From NCBI RefSeq assembly GCF_000172555.1, contig NZ_ABOX02000022.1:43423-107422 (forward strand): a stretch of DNA of 64,000 nucleotides, given 5' to 3'. Source of the DNA: Pedosphaera parvula Ellin514. GTDB taxonomy: Bacteria > Verrucomicrobiota > Verrucomicrobiia > Limisphaerales > Pedosphaeraceae. How positions within the stretch are numbered: position 1 is the first letter of the stretch; every line of letters begins with the position of its first letter. Shown here in pieces: positions 20,513 through 28,787 of the stretch. The notes beneath the pieces were generated by a model. The model was not told the origin of the DNA. It saw only the letters and a list, made by a program, of their open reading frames with translations, and did not search any database. Both the position numbers and the translations under genes were made by a program.

Positions 20513-21622
20513 ATGACTGATCCACGATACGCGAAACTGGCGAAATTATTGGTTGAATATTCAACAGAGTTGAAAAAGGGAGACAAGGCATTGCTCGACA
20601 TGATCGATGTGCCGGATGAGTTCACGGTCGAGTTGATGCGCGCGGTGCGGGCTGTAGGCGCAACCCCGATCGTGGAAGTGCGGCACACGCGAATCACCCG
20701 TGAGGTGCTAAAGGACACAAATGACAAGCATGCTGCATTGGTCCGTGACCTCGAGATGTTCCGGATGAAGAAAATGCAGGCCTATATCGCGATTCGCGGA
20801 AGCGCGAATGCCAGTGAAACTTCGGACGTGGCGAGTGACCGAATGTCCTTGTACTCGCGCATCATGCGCCCGGTGTTGAACTACCGTGTGAACAAAACCC
20901 GCTGGGTGGTCCTGCGCTGGCCGAGTCCGAGCATGGCCCAGGCTGCCAGCATGAGCACGGAAGCCTTTGAGAATTTATACTTCGACGTCTGCACCATGGA
21001 TTACCAAAAGATGGCGAAGGCGATGGCGCCGCTTGAGAAGCGAATGAAGAAAGCTGATCACGTGCACTTGAAGAGTCCCGGCACGGATCTGACCTTCAGC
21101 ATCAAAGGCATTGGTGCAAAAATGTGCAAAGGTGATCGCAACATTCCCGATGGCGAAGTCTTCTCCTGCCCAGTGAAGAACTCGGTAAATGGATATATCA
21201 CTTTCAACACACCAACTCTTTATTCCGGCACCAAGTTCGAGAATGTGCATCTCGAATTTAAGGACGGCAAAATTATCAAAGCCACCGCCAATAATACCAA
21301 ACGCTTAAACGAGATTTTGGACACCGACGCCGGGGCACGTTACATCGGAGAATTCTCCCTTGGTTTCAATCCTTATATCCAAAACCCGATGTGCGACATT
21401 TTGTTCGACGAGAAAATTGCCGGCTCGTTGCACTTCACTCCGGGCCAGGCATATGAGGTTTGCGACAACGGCAATCGTTCAGCCGTCCACTGGGATATGG
21501 TGTTAATTCAACGTCCGGAATGGGGCGGGGGAGAAGTGTGGTTTGATGGCGAACTCATCCGCAAGGAAGGTATGTTCATTCCCAAAGACCTGAAGCCGCT
21601 AAACCCGGCCCATCTTAAGTAG
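20513..21622 (+). CDS. M29-family aminopeptidase
   Basis: The 369-residue protein matches thermophilic-type (M29) aminopeptidases, cytoplasmic enzymes with a two-metal site. The C-terminal half carries the family's ligands: Glu in '[10 protein letters not shown]', Glu in '[11 protein letters not shown]', His in 'GSLHFTPGQ', and His/Asp in '[10 protein letters not shown]'. The gene starts 43 bases after mazG and ends just before a strong terminator, so it is the last gene of a proB-mazG-aminopeptidase transcript. Confidence 0.88.
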   Translation: MTDPRYAKLAKLLVEYSTELKKGDKALLDMIDVPDEFTVELMRAVRAVGATPIVEVRHTRITREVLKDTNDKHAALVRDLEMFRMKKMQAYIAIRGSANASETSDVASDRMSLYSRIMRPVLNYRVNKTRWVVLRWPSPSMAQAASMSTEAFENLYFDVCTMDYQKMAKAMAPLEKRMKKADHVHLKSPGTDLTFSIKGIGAKMCKGDRNIPDGEVFSCPVKNSVNGYITFNTPTLYSGTKFENVHLEFKDGKIIKATANNTKRLNEILDTDAGARYIGEFSLGFNPYIQNPMCDILFDEKIAGSLHFTPGQAYEVCDNGNRSAVHWDMVLIQRPEWGGGEVWFDGELIRKEGMFIPKDLKPLNPAHLK

Positions 21623-21647
21623 TTTAACTGATAGTTCCTTTTCATAA

Positions 21648-21682
21648 AAAGAGACGGCCTTAATTGGTCGTCTCTTTCGTTT
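21648..21682. terminator. Bidirectional terminator
   Basis: A 12-bp stem (21648-21659 with 21666-21677, core AGAGACG/CGTCTCT) encloses a 6-base loop. It is followed by CGTTTTTC on the plus strand and preceded by AAAA, which gives a T-run on the minus strand. It serves the M29 aminopeptidase transcript and can also stop the LysR gene transcribed from the other side. Confidence 0.9.
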
Positions 21683-21714
21683 TTCTTATGAAACCTTGAA
21701 AGTCTCGAGATCGA

Positions 21715-22593
21715 TCAGCCTTCCTTCAAAATGGCCAGGAACTGCTTCACTGCTGGTGACAGCACCTTGTTTTTCTTGTAGATGGCTGCGAGCGGGCGAT
21801 AAAAATCCCCGTCTTCCAATTGTATTTGAGTGAGCGTCTGCTTGGCGACTTCCTGCAAAATCGTGCCCTGCGGAACGATGGAGATACCCGCATCAATTTC
21901 CACGGCCCGCTTCACGGTTTCAATGTTATCGAACTCCATCACGTGATTCACCTCAACGTTTGTGTCCTTTAAAATTTTATCCAAGGCCTTGCGCGTGGGG
22001 ATGTCCGGTTCAAAGCCGATGAACTTTTGGCCGGTGATCGCCTTGAGTTTGACACTCTTGTTTTTGGCGAACGGATGTTGCGGATGACAAATCAGCACCA
22101 GCGGATCCTTGCGCAGGGAAACAGTTTCCAGCTTGCTTTCACGAGTGGGATACGCCACCAAACCCACGTCAACAACGTTGCTCAGCACATCGTCATAAAC
22201 CTGGTTTGCACGACGGTATTCCACGTGCACATTGACCGTCGGATAACTCTTGAGAAATTTTTTGATGTAGGGCGGCAGGTCGTGAAGTCCGATTGAATAA
22301 ATGGTGGCGACACGAATGGTGCCGGAAATAATGTCCTTAATCTCCTGCAACTTGCTATGCAATGAATCGTGAGTCTGGATGATCTGCTTGGCAAATTCGT
22401 AAAGCACCTGACCTTCGCGCGTAAGCCGAAACTTTTTTTTGCTGCGTTCAATCAAAAGGGACTTGAACTGCCTCTCAAGAGAACTTATCTGCTGGCTGAC
22501 CGCCGATTGAGTGACATTATTAATCTGTGCGGCTTTGGTGAAACTTTCAGTTTCAGCCAAATCGCAGAAGACTTTGAGACTTTCGATTTGCAT
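21715..22593 (-). CDS. LysR-family transcriptional regulator
   Basis: This 292-residue protein has the N-terminal winged helix-turn-helix, 'FTKAAQINNVTQSAVSQQIS', and a full-length substrate-binding domain beginning 'GTIRVATIYSIGLHDLPPYI'. Length and layout match CysB/CbbR-like LysR proteins, which bind DNA as tetramers and respond to a small effector. The effector and targets cannot be told, since no divergent gene sits next to it: the next genes upstream are a short relic and cdd, on the same strand. Confidence 0.92.
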   Translation of the reverse strand: MQIESLKVFCDLAETESFTKAAQINNVTQSAVSQQISSLERQFKSLLIERSKKKFRLTREGQVLYEFAKQIIQTHDSLHSKLQEIKDIISGTIRVATIYSIGLHDLPPYIKKFLKSYPTVNVHVEYRRANQVYDDVLSNVVDVGLVAYPTRESKLETVSLRKDPLVLICHPQHPFAKNKSVKLKAITGQKFIGFEPDIPTRKALDKILKDTNVEVNHVMEFDNIETVKRAVEIDAGISIVPQGTILQEVAKQTLTQIQLEDGDFYRPLAAIYKKNKVLSPAVKQFLAILKEG

Positions 22594-22625
22594 AAGTTAT
22601 GTTTATTGAATCCAAAACTGTCCAG

Positions 22626-22832
22626 TCAGTCAACAGGTGTAGGGTAACTTGATGATGACAATGCGTGTTTGACCTTCAGCAGGAGGTCCTGACCGGTGAA
22701 GGGTTTTGTAAATAGGTGATTTCGTCCGATGCCGGCATTGCAAACCACGCCGGCCGCAGCCAGCAGGAGCGTGGGCCAAAATGCTTTTTCCAATCCGAAA
22801 ACGACGTCAGACTTCATGGTACGCAACGACAA
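22626..22832 (-). pseudogene. Possible relic of a response-regulator receiver domain
   Basis: A 68-codon frame ends with 'HLFTKPFTGQDLLLKVKHAL', which looks like the last strand and helix of a CheY-type receiver, including the conserved Lys-Pro. The first half has no receiver-like strands and no phosphoacceptor aspartate. It is therefore either a truncated remnant or a chance resemblance. It lies just upstream of the LysR gene with no clear ribosome binding site. Confidence 0.35.
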
Positions 22833-22887
22833 CTCTCTGAACTTAACTTAATTAACATACGTGTTTTCTCCAAATAAAATTACCAAT

Positions 22888-23295
22888 TTAAGAAGGAACA
22901 TCCAGAAAGGCCGCGGGCAAAAGTTCGCGCACCGTGAATTCCTTTATCTTTTTTGGAAACTTACTGTCGGCAGTCCAGACCTTCGCATCCGGGGCGTATT
23001 CCGATAAAAGCTGCCGGCACGCTCCACACGGCATTGGAGTGCCCGGTGCACGAGCCACCACCGCAACCGCCACGTACTTCTTAAAACCCTCCGTCAAACC
23101 CTTGAACAAAGCAACCCGCTCAGCGCAACAGGTCAGGCCATAACTTGCGCTTTCCACGTTGGCGCCGGTGATGATTTCACCCTTGTCCGTCAATAACGCC
23201 GCCCCCACCTGGAATTTCGAATAGGGTGCCACGGCCATTTGGCGTGCTTTCAATGCCGCCGCGACCAGTTCCGCTCTCTTATCAGCCCTTCGCAT
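22888..23295 (-). CDS. cdd: Cytidine deaminase
   Basis: Cdd converts cytidine and deoxycytidine to uridine and deoxyuridine in pyrimidine salvage. The protein of about 135 residues has the zinc site of the small homotetrameric type: 'GLTCCAERVALFKG' supplies Cys and the catalytic Glu, and 'MPCGACRQLLSEY' supplies two more Cys. The substrate motif 'PYSKFQVGAALLT' is present. I chose the start 'MRRADKRAELV' at 23295, which overlaps the upstream purine nucleoside phosphorylase stop by 14 bases, so the two salvage genes form an operon. Confidence 0.93.
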   Translation of the reverse strand: MRRADKRAELVAAALKARQMAVAPYSKFQVGAALLTDKGEIITGANVESASYGLTCCAERVALFKGLTEGFKKYVAVAVVARAPGTPMPCGACRQLLSEYAPDAKVWTADSKFPKKIKEFTVRELLPAAFLDVPS

Positions 23296-24106
23296 ACAAT
23301 TTTGCAAAACTGTTAAGCAATCGCGCTGCCATATTCTTCACTCGTTCGGCAGTCTCAAGCACTTCGGCATGGGAGAGCGTATCCCCGCCACAGCCTGCCG
23401 CTAAATTCGTTATGCACGAGACACCCGCTACATTGATGCCACATTGACGCGCCACAATCGCCTCCGGAACCGTGCTCATCCCCACCGCATCCGCCCCCAA
23501 GGTCGCAAAGGCGCGTATCTCTGCCGGGGTTTCATAGCTCGGACCCGAAACCGCCAGGTAAACCCCCTTTTGCAGCTTCAATCCGCACAATTTCCCCGCC
23601 TTATGCAGCAACTGACTCAATTGCTGGTCATAAGTGCACGTCATATCCACAAAACGCGGCAATTTCGCTATCGTCGGTCCTCGTAACGGATTGATTCCCA
23701 TGAAGTTAATATGATCCGTTAACACCATGAAATCGCCCGCCTTGAACTTCCGGTTTACCCCGCCTGCAGCATTGGTCAGCAACAAATCGCGAATCCCAAA
23801 TTCCGCCAGAACTCTCGTCGCATAAGTCACTTGCTCCATCTCGTGACCCTCGTAGTAATGCGCCCGACCACTCAAAACCAGCACCGGCGTCTTCCCCAGA
23901 TACCCCAAAATCAACTTCCCTGCATGTCCACTGACTCCCACCGGTGGAAATCCCTTCAACTTTTCGTAGCTGATTTCCAGTTCGATTCGCATCTCTGCGA
24001 TTGCCTGTTGGAAACCGCTGCCCAAAACGATGGCAAGCGTTGGCCTAAGTTGGGACAGCCTGCCTAATTGCTGCGCCGTGATTAGTGGATTTAATTGAGC
24101 ATTCAT
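23282..24106 (-). CDS. Purine-nucleoside phosphorylase, trimeric type
   Basis: This 274-residue enzyme phosphorolyses purine nucleosides to free base and ribose-1-phosphate. Family motifs are intact: phosphate loop 'VLGSGFQQ', 'GRAHYYEGH', 'LTNAAGGVN', the base-binding 'SGPSYETPAEIR' and 'VGMSTVPEAIVARQCG'. This is the low-molecular-mass class (PunA/DeoD2-like), specific mainly for guanosine and inosine in most relatives. It is the first gene of a two-gene salvage operon with cdd. Confidence 0.93.
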   Translation of the reverse strand: MNAQLNPLITAQQLGRLSQLRPTLAIVLGSGFQQAIAEMRIELEISYEKLKGFPPVGVSGHAGKLILGYLGKTPVLVLSGRAHYYEGHEMEQVTYATRVLAEFGIRDLLLTNAAGGVNRKFKAGDFMVLTDHINFMGINPLRGPTIAKLPRFVDMTCTYDQQLSQLLHKAGKLCGLKLQKGVYLAVSGPSYETPAEIRAFATLGADAVGMSTVPEAIVARQCGINVAGVSCITNLAAGCGGDTLSHAEVLETAERVKNMAARLLNSFAKLYAKG

Positions 24107-24222
24107 CCTGATTCGAATCCTGCGATTCTATCCATCCACTTTGCACATTTCCAATCCTCATTTCATCGACTTGATTTATTTTATTTCTGCACTACGCTCG
24201 CACCTCTTAGAGAAATAGATAT

Positions 24223-25371
24223 ATGGAATTAGACAATGACCAAATACGGCGTTACTCCCGCCACCTGATCCTGCCCGAAGTCGGCCTGGCCGGACAAAAG
24301 AAAATCTGCTCCACCAGCGTCCTTTGCATCGGCGCTGGCGGCCTCGGTTCCCCCATCGCCATGTATCTCGCCGCCGCCGGCATCGGCAAAATTGGCATCG
24401 TCGACTTCGACACCGTCGATTTCTCCAATCTCCAACGCCAGATCATACACGCCACTGCCGACGTCGGACGTCCCAAGGCCGACTCCGCCAAGGAAACCAT
24501 TCTCGGCATCAACCCGACCTGCGAAGTCGTCATCCATAACACCCGGCTCTCCAGCGAAAACGCCCTCGACATCATCCGCCAATACGACATCGTCGTCGAC
24601 GGCACCGACAATTTCCCGACTCGTTATCTCACCAACGACGCCTGCGTTCTCCTCAAGAAACCCAACGTCTACGGTTCCATTTTCCGATTCGATGGCCAGG
24701 CCAGCGTCTTCGCACCGCACCTCGGCGGACCTTGTTACCGCTGCCTCTATCCCGAACCCCCGCCACCCGGCATGGTTCCCAGCTGCGCTGAAGGCGGCGT
24801 CCTCGGCGTCCTCCCCGGCATCGTCGGCTGCATCCAGGCCACCGAAATTTTGAAGCTCGCCATCGGCAAAGGCACCTCCCTCACCGGACGCCTCATGCTC
24901 TTCAACGCCCTCGACATGAAGTTCCGCGAGCTCAAGCTCCGTCGCGATCCCAAGTGCCCCATCTGCGGCGACCATCCGACCATCAAGGAACTCATCGATT
25001 ACGAAGTGTTCTGCGGCATCCCGACCGAACCCGAAGTCACCTCCGCGAACCCCGATGAAGTCACCGTCCAGGACATGAAACGCGCCCTCGACGACCCCAA
25101 GCTTAACATCAAGGTCATCGACGTCCGCGACCCCGACGAATACGAAATCTGCCACGTCGATAGCGTCCCCCAGATTCCACTCGGCGAACTCCCGAACCGC
25201 TTCACCGAACTCGATCCCAACCAGCAGTTGTACATCCACTGCAAGAGCGGTGTCCGTTCCATGAAAGCCCTGAAGTTCCTCCGCGAACAAGGCTACAAAT
25301 ACGTCAAGAGCGTTAAAGGCGGCATCAACGCCTGGTCTGACGAAATCGACCACTCCGTCGCCAAGTATTAA
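24223..25371 (+). CDS. moeB: MoeB/ThiF-type adenylyltransferase fused to rhodanese domain
   Basis: The 382-residue protein has an E1-like domain at residues 1-250: ATP loop 'GAGGLGSPIAMYLAAAG', 'DFDTVDFSNLQRQ', and a zinc site formed by 'CYRCLYP' and 'CPICGDH'. A C-terminal rhodanese domain follows from about residue 270 with active-site Cys in 'YIHCKSGVRSMKAL'. Such fusions adenylate the C-terminal glycine of a ubiquitin-like sulfur carrier and can pass sulfur to it, for molybdopterin, thiamine, cysteine or thiolated tRNA. No carrier gene is nearby, so the pathway is open. Codon third positions are strongly G/C, which produces a long false open frame on the opposite strand. Confidence 0.9.
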   Translation: MELDNDQIRRYSRHLILPEVGLAGQKKICSTSVLCIGAGGLGSPIAMYLAAAGIGKIGIVDFDTVDFSNLQRQIIHATADVGRPKADSAKETILGINPTCEVVIHNTRLSSENALDIIRQYDIVVDGTDNFPTRYLTNDACVLLKKPNVYGSIFRFDGQASVFAPHLGGPCYRCLYPEPPPPGMVPSCAEGGVLGVLPGIVGCIQATEILKLAIGKGTSLTGRLMLFNALDMKFRELKLRRDPKCPICGDHPTIKELIDYEVFCGIPTEPEVTSANPDEVTVQDMKRALDDPKLNIKVIDVRDPDEYEICHVDSVPQIPLGELPNRFTELDPNQQLYIHCKSGVRSMKALKFLREQGYKYVKSVKGGINAWSDEIDHSVAKY

Positions 25372-25418
25372 AGCCAAATTTAGTTCACGCTCCTTAAACA
25401 TATTTTTGTCAGTCACCC

Positions 25419-25447
25419 GAGACGCCCTCAGCGGCGTCTCTTTTTTT
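25419..25447 (+). terminator. Rho-independent terminator after moeB
   Basis: An 8-bp GC-rich stem, GAGACGCC (25419-25426) with GGCGTCTC (25433-25440), encloses a 6-base loop and is followed by seven T residues. Confidence 0.92.
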
Positions 25448-25760
25448 CAAGGTAGGGCACGTCACTCCGTGCGCGCCGCACTAACAATTCCCCCGATCTC
25501 ACAACTCCAATTGCCACGACCGCGCACGCGACCCGCAGCGCAATCCCATTAGTATTTCTGAAAATCAAAATTTGAAAGATATCATCGCCCGGGTTAAATT
25601 CCGGGCCTGACTGGTTGGGTCAAGACGTTTTGGAAGGAATGCATGGAGCCAAAGCGGAAATCTCAACACAGCTTTAGCCAAAGAGGAATATGCACAACGG
25701 AAGGGAAGTAACGTCTCAATATCTCAGAAAGACTAATCAAAATTAAACCATCGGAAGGAT
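25448..25760. other. Intergenic region with short GC-rich repeats
   Basis: No gene is seen here. The stretch holds a GGTAGGGC-type sequence at 25451-25458 followed by GTGCGCGCCGC, and the motif CCGCGCACGCGACCC at 25520-25534. Related motifs recur at 28671, 30423 and 30604. The last bases before the delta-60 gene contain GGAAGGA, a good ribosome binding site. Confidence 0.5.
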
Positions 25761-28565
25761 ATGAAAGTGAAACTCGCCTCAAAAAAGCCCACGCTGTTTT
25801 TGCTGCTGACGTTCTCAATTTTCTTTTCAGAATTTTTCTCCGCGCACGCCGCTCCCGGCATTCTCGATACTACCTTCAATAAAACCGGCAAGGTCCGCAC
25901 CGGTTTCGGCGGTGGAAACGCCCAGGGCTATGCCATGGCAGTCCAACCGGATGGCAAGCTGATCCTCGGCGGCGTGGCCAACAAGGATTACCCAGGCGTG
26001 GGCGGCGCATTTGTCCTCGCTCGTTTTGACACAAACAACGTGCTCGATTCCTCATTCGGCAGCAGCGGATCGGTCATCACTCCTGTGGGTGTGCCGACAA
26101 ATACCTATTATAGTGCGGCCGCGACCGCGATCAAGGTGCAGGCGAATGGTAAAATCGTCGCCGGAGGCTTTGCCAACATCGGCACAACCTATCCTGACTT
26201 TACCATTATACGCTACAACTCCGACGGTTCGCTGGATACCACCTTCGGGACCAACGGCACCGGCATTGTTTCCAAAGATCTGGGCCAAGCTGCAAAAATC
26301 ACCTCCATGGGAATCCAGCAGGATGGCAAGATCGTGGTCGGCGGATACCTGCTGCCGTCCCTGGGATCCTCCGGTGGTGTGGGTGCGGTGGTCGCCCGCT
26401 ATCAAACCAATGGAGTTCTTGATACTTCCTTTGGCAACAACGGCATCGCGCTGGTTGCCGCATCAGGCAAGAACGATGCTGTGTATGGCCTGCTCCTCCT
26501 TGGCACCGGTAATATCCTCGGTGTTGGTTCCGCCACCAGAAGCGGTGACAATGGAATTGATTTCGCCGTCTATCGCTTTACCACCAATGGCGTGCTGGAC
26601 ACCGCTTTTGGCGGGACCGGCCGGGTGCTGACGAAGACTACTACTACCACTGTCTCATACATCGACGAAGCTCAGGCCGTCGGTTACCAACTGGGAAACT
26701 TCACAGTGCAAAATCCGGATAAATTGGTTGTAGTGGGATATCATTGGGATTTCTCGGGCAACAACCATGTTTACCAGACTATTGTCCGCTACCTTCTGGA
26801 TGGCTCTTTGGACACCTCTTTCGGAAGTGGGGGCGTTACCACCAATATCATTGCCAGCGTCCCAGGTTTCGGAGACTACGGCGTCGGCGTGGTTGTCCAG
26901 GGAGATTTGTCTCAGCCCCGCAAAATCGTGGTGGCCGGTTATGCCAACGCCAGCAGTGGGGACTATTTTACCCTTGCCCGTTACACCGCCGCTGGCGCGT
27001 TTGATACCACTTTCAATGGCACCGGAAAACTCGTCATCCCGACCGGTCCCGGGGCGTATGATGTCGCAGCCGCCTTCGGATTGCAGGCGGGTCAATACGT
27101 GGTGGCCGGCACCAGAGAGATCAATGGGCACAACAGCGTCATGATGGCGGCCCGCGTTACCTCCACAGGAATCCTTGATACCAACTTCGGCACCGGCGGC
27201 ATCATCACCGCCGATGTCTCGGACATCGGTTCCCGGGCCAAGGCTCTGGCAGTCCAGGCAGATGGCAAAATCATCGCTGCTGGTTCTGGAAACAACGGGG
27301 TGCAAAACTTCATGGCGCTCGCTCGTTATCAGACCAATGGCCTGCTCGATCCCTCTTTCGGTGCTGGCGGCCGGGTCATCGCGCTGGGCTCAAACGATGT
27401 CGCTTCGGCCGTGACCATCCAACCCGACGGCAAAATTGTCGCTGGCGGATCAACCAGCTCGCAGTCATTCGCATTGGCTCGTTTCCAGACCAACGGCCTT
27501 CCCGACCCTTCCTTTGGCACTGGCGGCAGAATAGTTACCTCCTTCAGCGGAACTTCCGAGGTGCTCTCGCTGCTGAGCCAGCCCGATGGAAAAATTATTG
27601 CCGCAGGCGATGCAAGCGATACCAGCGGCTATGCCACTTTCGCCCTGGCCCGATACAATACCAATGGCACATTGGATGCCACCTTTGGCAGCGGCGGCAA
27701 GGTGACAACGGGTTTCACCTCGCCGAGCATCAACGAGGCATACGCCATGCGACTGCAACCTGATGGAAAGTATCTGCTCGGTGGATTTACGGAATTCGTC
27801 GTGGGTTCCGGTGTTGAGGAAGATTTTGCGATGGCGCGTTACAACACCAATGGCGCGCTCGATTTCTCCTTCGGCTCCCTGGGCCGTGTCTCGGCCACTG
27901 TTGCCGCTGGAACACTGGACATCGGCTACTCCATGGCCCTCCAGCCTGATGGAAAAATCCTGATGGCTGGTGGCGCTGCCCTGGGAGGCAACAGCTACGT
28001 CGCCATCGCCCGCTTCAACACCAACGGCACCGTCGACAATTCCTTCGGCAGCGGCGGTTCCGTGATCAACCAGGTGGGTGCTGCGGCTGACTACGCCACC
28101 GCGCTCACACTCCAACCCGACGGCAAAATCGTCATCGCCGGTTCCAGTCAAAACGTGAACTTCAAATTCTTCGCGCAACGTTACAACTCCGATGGTTCAA
28201 TCGATGGTTCCTTCGGCACGGGAGGCACAACTTTGATCGATTTTGGCACCGGCACAAACGAATATGCCTACGCGCTGACGCTCGACGCATCCGGTCGCCC
28301 CGTGATCGCAGGCGATGCCGGCGGTTCCTTTGGCGTGGCGCGGCTCGGGAGAAATCCCGAGCTGACAATTGCCGTGACCTCCACGAATACCGTGCTCGTC
28401 TCCTGGCCCTTGCCATTGACAGGTTGGAACCTCCAGCAAAAATCAAACCTCAACTTGGCAAGCTGGAGCACACCCACCGAAACGGTGCATAATGATGGCA
28501 CAAATAATTTCATCATCGTCAGCCCACCCACCGGCACCCGTTTTTACCGCCTGATCTATCCATGA
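25761..28565 (+). CDS. Secreted delta-60 repeat protein with FYRL-type C-terminus
   Basis: This 934-residue protein has a signal peptide ending near 'EFFSAHAAPG'. Nearly all of the mature part is made of delta-60 repeats, in which 'LDTTFGxxG' alternates about every 50-60 residues with 'QPDGKIVVGG', forming a large beta-propeller-like or solenoid structure. The last 70 residues, from 'LTIAVTSTNTVLVSWPLP' to 'FYRLIYP', are a separate module also seen at the end of the 10507-10947 product. Delta-60 proteins are common in Myxococcota and Verrucomicrobiota; their role is unknown. GGAAGGAT precedes ATG by a short spacer. The gene stands alone, with an insertion element 170 bases downstream. Confidence 0.85.
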   Translation: MKVKLASKKPTLFLLLTFSIFFSEFFSAHAAPGILDTTFNKTGKVRTGFGGGNAQGYAMAVQPDGKLILGGVANKDYPGVGGAFVLARFDTNNVLDSSFGSSGSVITPVGVPTNTYYSAAATAIKVQANGKIVAGGFANIGTTYPDFTIIRYNSDGSLDTTFGTNGTGIVSKDLGQAAKITSMGIQQDGKIVVGGYLLPSLGSSGGVGAVVARYQTNGVLDTSFGNNGIALVAASGKNDAVYGLLLLGTGNILGVGSATRSGDNGIDFAVYRFTTNGVLDTAFGGTGRVLTKTTTTTVSYIDEAQAVGYQLGNFTVQNPDKLVVVGYHWDFSGNNHVYQTIVRYLLDGSLDTSFGSGGVTTNIIASVPGFGDYGVGVVVQGDLSQPRKIVVAGYANASSGDYFTLARYTAAGAFDTTFNGTGKLVIPTGPGAYDVAAAFGLQAGQYVVAGTREINGHNSVMMAARVTSTGILDTNFGTGGIITADVSDIGSRAKALAVQADGKIIAAGSGNNGVQNFMALARYQTNGLLDPSFGAGGRVIALGSNDVASAVTIQPDGKIVAGGSTSSQSFALARFQTNGLPDPSFGTGGRIVTSFSGTSEVLSLLSQPDGKIIAAGDASDTSGYATFALARYNTNGTLDATFGSGGKVTTGFTSPSINEAYAMRLQPDGKYLLGGFTEFVVGSGVEEDFAMARYNTNGALDFSFGSLGRVSATVAAGTLDIGYSMALQPDGKILMAGGAALGGNSYVAIARFNTNGTVDNSFGSGGSVINQVGAAADYATALTLQPDGKIVIAGSSQNVNFKFFAQRYNSDGSIDGSFGTGGTTLIDFGTGTNEYAYALTLDASGRPVIAGDAGGSFGVARLGRNPELTIAVTSTNTVLVSWPLPLTGWNLQQKSNLNLASWSTPTETVHNDGTNNFIIVSPPTGTRFYRLIYP

Positions 28566-28670
28566 AACCCTGAGCCGCTCCCCACCGCGCCAGCAATTAA
28601 TTATTCGGTGGAATGAGACTCCGTCGAATTCTGACACCGTTGGTGATTCCATTCATCCCATCGAGCTTAT

Positions 28671-28685
28671 CCGCGCACGCGACCC
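28671..28685. repeat. Dispersed GC-rich motif, copy B
   Basis: The 15-base sequence CCGCGCACGCGACCC occurs exactly here and at 25520-25534. Close variants lie at 30423-30437 (one base changed) and 30604-30618. All are intergenic. Confidence 0.6.
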
Positions 28686-28737
28686 ATGATTGCAATCCTC
28701 GCGCCAGCAAACAATTGTAGGGTAGGGCGTACCTCTG

Positions 28738-28752
28738 GAGACTGTCTCAAAA
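28738..28752 (+). repeat. Left terminal inverted repeat of the IS
   Basis: GAGACTGTCTCAAAA matches the complement of 30355-30369 at all 15 positions. Confidence 0.88.
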
Positions 28753-28787
28753 CTTGAATGTGTTTTTTGGGGGGAGCGTCCAAGAAA

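Noticed and set aside
24229..25416. A 395-codon open frame antisense to the MoeB-rhodanese gene
   Set aside because: It arises from the G/C-ending codons of moeB; the translation is low-complexity (Asp/Val/Gly/Ala-rich) without any domain, while the plus strand has a complete known protein.
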